60,441 nucleotides of DNA from Myxococcota bacterium (lineage in GTDB: Bacteria; Myxococcota; JAJVIH01): the NCBI GenBank assembly GCA_022072125.1, contig JAJVIH010000049.1, forward strand, positions 1 through 60,441, written 5' to 3'. Positions 55,364-60,441 of the stretch are shown here, one piece after another. How positions within the stretch are numbered: position 1 is the first letter of the stretch; the number at the start of each line of letters is the position of its first letter. The notes beneath the pieces were generated by a model that ran no database searches, was not told the DNA's origin, and saw only the letters and a program-made list of their open reading frames with translations. A program made the translations under genes and the position numbers.

Positions 55364-56287
55364 ATGACCGCTTTTCTCGCGCGCAAGCTGGGGGGGGCGC
55401 TGTTTGTCGCCCTGGGCGCCACCCTGGTGGTGTCCATGCTGCTGAACCTGATCCCCGGCGATCCCATCGCCATGCTGTTGGGCGAACAATCCCTCACCGT
55501 GGACCGCGAAGCCCTGCGGCGCTCGCTCTGGCTCGATTTGCCGTGGACGGAGCAATATCTCCTCTTCGTCCGCCATTTCGCCGCCGGAACCCTGCCTTCG
55601 ATTTCCCGCCCGGGCGTCAGCGTCAACGCCCTGCTGGCGGAGCGCATTCCCAACACCTTGCTGCTGGCGCTGGGAGCGATGAGCGCCGCATCGCTGTTCG
55701 CCATTCCGCTGGGCGTGCTCGCCGCGCGCCGGCGCAATGGCTGGCTGGACCATTCCGCCATGGCGTTTTCGCTGGCGGGCGTGTCCATGCCGCCGTTTTG
55801 GCTGGGCCCGCTGCTGGTGCTGGTCTTTTCCATCGGCCTGGGATGGCTGCCGGTGTCTGGTCTGGAAGACGGCGCACGCAGCCTGGTTTTGCCTTCGCTG
55901 ACGCTGGGAATGGGGATGGCGGCGATTCTCTCGCGCATGACCCGGTCCTCGATCGGCGAAGTGCTGGGCGAGGACTACCTGCGCACCGCCCGCGCCAAGG
56001 GCGCCAGCGAAGCCCGGGTGTTGTGGATTCACGCCTTCCGCAACGCCCTGATTCCAGTGCTGACGGTGATGGGCCTGCAGTTTGGCGCGCTGCTGTCCGG
56101 CGCCGTGATCACCGAGCGGGTGTTCAACTGGCCGGGCATGGGCAATTTGCTGGTGGACGCCATCGCGGCGCGCGACATCCGCCTGGTGCAGGGCTGCGTG
56201 CTGGCCATCAGCCTTGGCTACGTGCTGGTCAACACGCTGGTGGATATTCTCTACGGCCTGGCCGATCCCCGCGTCCGCGGCGGTTGA
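55364..56287 (+). CDS. DppB/OppB-like ABC permease, orphan
   Basis: 307-residue inner-membrane permease. The N-terminal family start ARKLGGALFVALGATLVVSM is present, with six hydrophobic segments and the EAA-loop-like VLGEDYLRTARAKGASE-RVLW (about 200-222). The rest (LIPVLTVMGLQFGALLSGAV, ERVFNWPGMGNLLVDA) fits DppB and related peptide/nickel importers. No DppC, ATPase or binding-protein gene is adjacent, so it either uses distant partners or is the first gene of a broken set. It starts 3 bp after the kinase stop and is therefore likely co-expressed. Confidence 0.87.
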   Translation: MTAFLARKLGGALFVALGATLVVSMLLNLIPGDPIAMLLGEQSLTVDREALRRSLWLDLPWTEQYLLFVRHFAAGTLPSISRPGVSVNALLAERIPNTLLLALGAMSAASLFAIPLGVLAARRRNGWLDHSAMAFSLAGVSMPPFWLGPLLVLVFSIGLGWLPVSGLEDGARSLVLPSLTLGMGMAAILSRMTRSSIGEVLGEDYLRTARAKGASEARVLWIHAFRNALIPVLTVMGLQFGALLSGAVITERVFNWPGMGNLLVDAIAARDIRLVQGCVLAISLGYVLVNTLVDILYGLADPRVRGG

Positions 56288-56417
56288 AGGAACGGCGCCA
56301 GGCCGTTTTCATCCCGCTCCGCCGCAAGACATGAAGTGGGTCCATGCGCGTCACGCGCGCCAGACCAACCAACAAAAGCCCTGTCTGTGAAGCACACTCC
56401 ACCAGCGGGGCGACGGG

Positions 56418-56439
56418 AAAACGCTGCCAGACGGCAGCG
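56418..56439 (-). terminator. Intrinsic terminator for the FGE-like gene
   Basis: Read on the minus strand: CGCTGCC (56439-56433), GTCT loop, GGCAGCG (56428-56422), then TTTT (56421-56418). It lies about 95 bp downstream of the FGE-like stop. The gap also has a nine-base T-run (minus strand, 56527-56519) directly after that stop. Confidence 0.5.
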
Positions 56440-56534
56440 AAAAACAACAAAACCCGCGCGCGGCGGGACTGGGGGAGCGAATCCAGAAGAGGAATCGGCG
56501 CCGGCGGCGCATCAAACGAAAAAAAAACAAAAAG

Positions 56535-57233
56535 TCACCAAGTCCTGGCAAGACGGAAGCCCATGCCGCTGAACCGGAGGTCCGGCGAGAAGCTGTAGCG
56601 AAACGCAGACCGGCAACTTCTGGCGTAGTCGTTCCAGCCGCCGCCCCGGCCCAAACGGTTGGAGCCGCTTTTGTTCAATGGATCAATCACTGGGCCGGAA
56701 GGGTACTTGCTATAGGAGTCCTCACACCACTCCCACACATTCCCATGCATGTCGTACAAACCCCAAGCGTTGGGCTGCTTCTGGCCAACCGGATGGGTCT
56801 CGCGGCCAGAATTGTCACCATACCAACCCATCTCGTCGAGGTCGCCAGCACCGGCGTAGGCCCCTGCTGTCCCCGCCCGGCACGCATACTCCCACTCCGC
56901 CTCCGTCGGCAGACGGAAGCCGCCGCCGGGGATGATCTGATTCATCCTGGCGACGAATCGCTGGCAATCATCCCAGGAGACGCTCTCGACCGGCACGGTG
57001 TCGCCCAGAAAGTGCGACGGGTCGCCACCCATCACCGCCCTCCACTGCGCCTGCGTCACTTGGTGCTTCCCCAACCAGAAACCCTTCGTCAGGGTGACCA
57101 AATGCTGGGTTTCATCGTCCTCCCGGCCTTCCTCCGTTGAGGGAGATCCCATCATAAAGGCGCCGGGGGCGATCCAGACCATTTCGATGCTAACGCACCC
57201 AGGAAGTGCAATGGACTGCACCTCCCCGGTCAT
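56535..57233 (-). CDS. FGE/SUMF1-fold (C-type-lectin-like) protein
   Basis: 232-residue protein of the formylglycine-generating enzyme family: GGFRLPTEAEWEYACRAGT (about 108-126), LYDMHGNVWEWCEDSY (about 159-174) and the C-terminal GRGGGWNDYARSCRSAFRY segment ending RFSGMGFRLA. Real FGE needs two active-site Cys; here only Cys175-type and Cys208-type residues fall in the right region and their roles are not certain, so it may be a binding protein rather than an enzyme. No signal peptide. The C-terminal 40 residues resemble the variable region of diversity-generating retroelement targets (see findings). No sulphatase is adjacent. Neighbouring spacers are AT-rich, hinting at acquisition. Confidence 0.82.
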   Translation of the reverse strand: MTGEVQSIALPGCVSIEMVWIAPGAFMMGSPSTEEGREDDETQHLVTLTKGFWLGKHQVTQAQWRAVMGGDPSHFLGDTVPVESVSWDDCQRFVARMNQIIPGGGFRLPTEAEWEYACRAGTAGAYAGAGDLDEMGWYGDNSGRETHPVGQKQPNAWGLYDMHGNVWEWCEDSYSKYPSGPVIDPLNKSGSNRLGRGGGWNDYARSCRSAFRYSFSPDLRFSGMGFRLARTW

Positions 57234-57393
57234 CCGGTCATTGTCATTATTTTCACCTATGTCGGTTGTTTTTCTGTCAATAGATTTGCCTACAATGAGA
57301 AGGATGGAAGCTCCAACGGAATTTTTTCAGGGGGGCGCCGATATTCCGGGAAAAGCGGCCGGGGCGCGGGCCATGGGAGAAGCCGGGGAAAAA

Positions 57394-58569
57394 TTATTTG
57401 CCCAGCAGGGCGGCTTCACCGGCGGTCCAGTTGGGCTCGCCTTCCAGTGGATCGTGAAGTTTCGACTCCGCCTCTTCCTTTTTCTTCTCCCGGTAGTGGC
57501 GCCGGACAAAGCTCATCAGGTTGTCCACATAGGATTCAAACGGCGGGCACATGATGCCCGATCCATCGAGCAGCCGCAGGGTGTTGGTGCAATTATAGAT
57601 GGCCAGGTGGTTGACGTAGTTCAGCGCCTGCAAGGGCTGGCGGGTCAGGCGCTCCAGACCGGGAACGCGGGTGATCATCCGGAACATGCGCGGCGAGACC
57701 CGCATGCGCGGCAGCTTTTTGCCCGCCCGTTCGGCGACGATCTCGAATACCTTGCGGGATGACAGCGGATTCGGGTCCACCAGGTGAAAGGTCAGCCCTT
57801 CCGCGCGTTTGTCCCAGGAGAGGCGCAAGGCCGCTTTCACCACGAAATCCACCGGCGTGATATTCAGCGGCGCCACGCCATCGCCTGGAAGAGGCAGGTT
57901 GAGCGGCGAATTCACCAGCATGATGGCCATGTAATACACGGTGTCGAGGCGATCCACCTCGCCGGTTCCGGAATCGCCCACCACGATGGCTGGACGGTAA
58001 ATCGAAGTGGGGATGCGCTTGGCCCACCGGCGCACCTCGCGCTCGGCCTGGAACTTGCTCTCCTCGTAGGGGTTGTTGAAGCCCTGCCCCATCTCCAGTT
58101 CCTCCTCGGTGATGACGCCGATGCGGTTGCCGGAGACATAACAGGACGAAAAGAAGTTGAAACGCCGGAGGTTCTTGATGTCGCGCGCCAGTTCCAGCAC
58201 GTTGAGCGTGCCTTCCACGTTGACCCGGAAGACGACATCCGATGAAACCCCCAAGGCGTTGACGGCGGCCAGGTGAAACACATCGGTGACCTGCGCGGCC
58301 ACATCCATGTATTCGCCGCTGGAGAGCCCCAGGTGCATATCCACCACGTCGCCGGCTATCACCTGGGCGCGCTCCGCCTTTTGCGGACCCAGGGCGTCCA
58401 GCGACTGGCGGGCGGCCTCCTCGAAGCGCGGCTGAACCAGCACCAGCACGCGGGTATGGAGCTCCTGCTCCAGCAGGGTGCGCACCAGCGCCTTGCCGAT
58501 AAATCCCGGATAACCGGTCACGAATACCGTACGGCCATCGTGCGCTGACGCGGGCGTTCCTGCTTTCAT
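57394..58569 (-). CDS. Extended SDR / acyl reductase-like protein (paralogue)
   Basis: 391-residue extended SDR. The nucleotide loop TGYPGFIG is at 18-25, GDVV follows (about 75), FHLAAVNALG marks the fourth strand, and catalytic YEESK lies near 167-171. NVEGTLNVLEL and IYRPAIVVGDSGTGE are shared with the protein at 26098-27225. Function is probably oxidoreductive on a lipid thioester or steroid-like substrate. The Lys/Glu-rich C-terminal tail may contact membrane or a partner. It is the last gene of the nfeD-qmcA-coaE group (17-bp gap to coaE). Confidence 0.77.
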   Translation of the reverse strand: MKAGTPASAHDGRTVFVTGYPGFIGKALVRTLLEQELHTRVLVLVQPRFEEAARQSLDALGPQKAERAQVIAGDVVDMHLGLSSGEYMDVAAQVTDVFHLAAVNALGVSSDVVFRVNVEGTLNVLELARDIKNLRRFNFFSSCYVSGNRIGVITEEELEMGQGFNNPYEESKFQAEREVRRWAKRIPTSIYRPAIVVGDSGTGEVDRLDTVYYMAIMLVNSPLNLPLPGDGVAPLNITPVDFVVKAALRLSWDKRAEGLTFHLVDPNPLSSRKVFEIVAERAGKKLPRMRVSPRMFRMITRVPGLERLTRQPLQALNYVNHLAIYNCTNTLRLLDGSGIMCPPFESYVDNLMSFVRRHYREKKKEEAESKLHDPLEGEPNWTAGEAALLGK

Positions 58570-58585
58570 CTGGCGCCTCCCGGAC

Positions 58586-59203
58586 TCACAGGCTCAAGCC
58601 CAGTTTGAAATCGTCGTTCAGCCGCTCAATCAAGCACTGGACCATTTTTTCCAGGTCTTTCAGCGAACGGTTGTTGTTGATCACATAATCGGCCAGCGGC
58701 AGTTTTTCCGCCAGTTTCATCTGCGACCGCAAACGGGCGCCGGCCTGTTCGCGGGTCATGCCGTCGCGTTCCATGGCGCGCTGGATTTGCGTCTCTTCGG
58801 GGGCCGCCACCAGCACGCTGGCGTCCATGGCCAGGTGAAGCTGGTTTTCGAACAGCAGCGGCGCTTCGTAAAAAGCGGCGATGACGCCCTTCTCTTCCAG
58901 TTCCTGCCGCCGGCGCAGCGATTCCATGGCGATGCGCGGATGGGTGATGGCGTTCAGGATACGCCGTTTTTCCGGGTCATGAAACACAATCTCCGCCATT
59001 TTGGGGCGATCCAGTTCGCCCTCCGCGGTGAGAATACCCGGCCCGAAGTGGTGGACGATCTCCTGCAGGCCGTCGCTGCCTTTCGCAACGGCCTCGCGCG
59101 CCAGTTCATCGGCGTTGACAACTGGAAACCCCTTCTCCCGCAGCATCCGGGCGACCGTGGATTTCCCCGAGGCGATGCCGCCGGTCAGACCAAACATGCG
59201 CAT
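58586..59203 (-). CDS. coaE: Dephospho-CoA kinase
   Basis: Final step of coenzyme A synthesis: phosphorylation of the 3'-hydroxyl of dephospho-CoA. The 205-residue P-loop kinase has GLTGGIASGKST (5-16), GFPVVNADELARE (28-40), HPRIAMESLRRR, PLLFENQLH and the C-terminal YVINNNRSLKDLEKMV. ATG 59203 overlaps the qmcA stop by one base (TGATG), so it is translationally coupled; ATG 59197 is an alternative. Confidence 0.96.
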   Translation of the reverse strand: MRMFGLTGGIASGKSTVARMLREKGFPVVNADELAREAVAKGSDGLQEIVHHFGPGILTAEGELDRPKMAEIVFHDPEKRRILNAITHPRIAMESLRRRQELEEKGVIAAFYEAPLLFENQLHLAMDASVLVAAPEETQIQRAMERDGMTREQAGARLRSQMKLAEKLPLADYVINNNRSLKDLEKMVQCLIERLNDDFKLGLSL

Positions 59204-60213
59204 CAGGACTGACGGCCTCCCCACGGCGGATTGCCCGGTTGAGGCGGGGCGGCGGGACGCGCGGGCGGCGCGGCGCCGGCAACAACGGCGGCGCTGTTGA
59301 GGGTTTCCTTGATGGCGCCCAGGCTGCCCAGCACCTCCATGGCGTTGTAGGGGATGAACACCTTGTTGGCGGGACCGCGCGCCATTTCCTTGAGGGTTTC
59401 CAGATAGCGGATGGTGATCAGGTCCGGCGTGGGATCGCCTTTGTGGATGGCGTCATAGATCATCTGAATCGCCTGGGCTTCCGCCTGGTTGAGGGTCAGG
59501 ATGGCCTGGGCTCGTCCCTGGGCGTCGAGAATCTGCGACTGGCGGCGGCCCTCGGCTTCCGCGATGGCGGCGTCGCGCTCGCCTTCCGCCTTGAGCACCT
59601 GGCTGGTGCGGAATCCCTCCGCCTCGGTGACCATGGCGCGGCGCTCGCGCTCTGCCTTCATCTGCTTCTGCATGGACATTTCAATCTCGTGCGGCGGCGC
59701 GATGTTCTTGATCTCGACGCGGTTGACCTTGACGCCCCATTTGTCCGTCGCCTCGTCCAGCGTGCTGCGCAATTTGGCGTTGACGGTCTCGCGGCTGGTG
59801 AGGGTCTGATCCAGCGTCAGTTCACCCATGATGTTGCGCAGAGAGGTCATGGCGAGTTGCCGGATGGCGTTGGACAAATCCGCCACTTCGTACACCGCGC
59901 GGATGGGGTTGGTGACCTGAAAGTAGATCACCGAGTCCACCTGCATGGTCACGTTGTCGTGGGTGATGACCGGTTGCGGCGGAAAATCAATGACCTGCTC
60001 GCGCAAATCCACGAACGGTTTGCTCCGTCCTTCGAGAATGAACGGACGCGGCGAATCAATGATGGGAACGATCAGGCTCAGGCCGCTGTCGAGAGTCCTG
60101 CTGTATTTTCCCAGCCGTTCTATCAGCACCACATGGGACTGGTTGACGATGATGATGGACTTCAGCAGGAAAATGACTCCCGCGACAATAATGGCGATAT
60201 AAAAGTAATTCAT
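59203..60213 (-). CDS. QmcA-like SPFH/stomatin protein
   Basis: 336-residue membrane-anchored stomatin-family protein: one N-terminal helix (about 4-24, IAIIVAGVIFLLKSIIIVN), VNQSHVVLIERLGKYSRTL, the SPFH domain (about 28-190), and an Ala/Glu-rich helical stretch rich in QAEAEGRRQ. A Pro/Ala tail ends the protein. Such proteins pair with NfeD (encoded just upstream, overlapping by ATGA) and control membrane protease or lipid domains. A second SPFH protein, a flotillin, lies at 34590. Confidence 0.93.
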   Translation of the reverse strand: MNYFYIAIIVAGVIFLLKSIIIVNQSHVVLIERLGKYSRTLDSGLSLIVPIIDSPRPFILEGRSKPFVDLREQVIDFPPQPVITHDNVTMQVDSVIYFQVTNPIRAVYEVADLSNAIRQLAMTSLRNIMGELTLDQTLTSRETVNAKLRSTLDEATDKWGVKVNRVEIKNIAPPHEIEMSMQKQMKAERERRAMVTEAEGFRTSQVLKAEGERDAAIAEAEGRRQSQILDAQGRAQAILTLNQAEAQAIQMIYDAIHKGDPTPDLITIRYLETLKEMARGPANKVFIPYNAMEVLGSLGAIKETLNSAAVVAGAAPPARPAAPPQPGNPPWGGRQS

Positions 60214-60441
60214 GGTTGCCCTCGGGTTTGGCCTCGTTCAGCGGATGAATCCCGGCGCAGCGTCAGGGTGGCGCCGTCCGCGCGCGCGATGTGCAAGACT
60301 TCTCCCGCGTTGGCGGGACCGTGATCTTCCATTTCGGCGCTCCAGACCTCGCCATCCACCTTTGCGGCGCCCTTGCGTCCATGGCCCGGGATCGGTTCAA
60401 TCACCTGGGCCTCCATCCCCACCAGCCGGCTGGTGTTGGTG
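60210..60441 (-). CDS. NfeD-family protein, C-terminal part (runs off the window)
   Basis: The 3' end of a gene whose start lies beyond the right edge. The visible 75 or so residues form the OB-fold typical of NfeD C-termini: GMEAQVIEPIPGHGRKGAAK, VDGEVWSAEM and AGEVLHIARADGATLTLR. Its TGA overlaps the qmcA ATG (60213-60210), the standard NfeD-stomatin arrangement. The membrane part cannot be seen. Confidence 0.85.
   Translation of the reverse strand, partial: TNTSRLVGMEAQVIEPIPGHGRKGAAKVDGEVWSAEMEDHGPANAGEVLHIARADGATLTLRRDSSAERGQTRGQP

Overview
This is a GC-rich (roughly 60-65 %) bacterial chromosomal segment from a Gram-negative organism. It encodes many lipobox lipoproteins, two or three outer-membrane beta-barrel-like proteins, LolA-like and SPOR proteins. 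The lineage is most likely within or near Myxococcota/Bradymonadota (old Deltaproteobacteria). That is an inference from the mix of MopE-type Cys-rich lipoproteins with DNNCNG repeats, choice-of-anchor-D lipoproteins, a Ser/Thr kinase with PEGA repeats, and an FHA/PP2C pair. No rRNA, tRNA, IS element, phage gene or CRISPR array was recognised.

Layout. 529-4469 (+) is a nonulosonic (sialic) acid cassette neuB-neuC-neuA followed by rapZ. 4589-11313 (+) is a five-gene envelope transport module: ABC ATPase, two FtsX/MacB-type permeases (one with a very large ectodomain), a LolA-like protein and a beta-barrel protein. 11405-16715 (-) holds two tandem, paralogous giant Cys-rich lipoproteins. 16945-19464 (+) is argS plus a SPOR protein, closed by a clear terminator. 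19509-25574 has a transglutaminase-like protein, an MBL hydrolase and cobalamin-dependent metH. 26098-30889 (-) carries two SDR-type reductases, yggS, maf, a barrel-like protein and a small lipoprotein. 31121-33257 (+) is cutA coupled to a 603-residue protein I do not recognise. 33301-37904 (-) encodes an ATP-grasp enzyme, a flotillin and a choice-of-anchor-D lipoprotein. 38167-41731 (+) has a lipoprotein alpha/beta hydrolase, a tiny lipoprotein, a CsoR-family metal sensor and a GT2 glycosyltransferase. 41841-42793 (-) is a YkgJ-type protein and a small lipoprotein. 42973-46881 (+) is an FHA protein and a membrane PP2C phosphatase. 47050-50114 (+) is an overlapping cluster of three GT2 enzymes plus DUF2304. 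50400-51212 (+) is a methyltransferase behind a near-perfect Fur box. 51559-56287 (+) is rplU-rpmA-obg, a PEGA Ser/Thr kinase and an orphan DppB-like permease. 56535-57233 (-) is an FGE/SUMF1-fold protein in an AT-rich pocket. 57394-60441 (-) is nfeD(partial)-qmcA-coaE-reductase.

How it fits together. Much of the window serves the cell envelope: surface sugar synthesis, transport towards the outer membrane, lipoproteins, and membrane-domain proteins (flotillin, QmcA/NfeD). This is mixed with core housekeeping genes (argS, metH, rplU/rpmA/obg, coaE, maf, yggS) and phosphosignalling parts (kinase, PP2C, FHA). The best candidates for something little described are the ABC/LolA-like/barrel module, the Fur-box methyltransferase, the rpmA-obg attenuator-like terminator, and the uncharacterised partner of cutA. 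All functions are assigned by reading motifs in the sequence; no database search was run.
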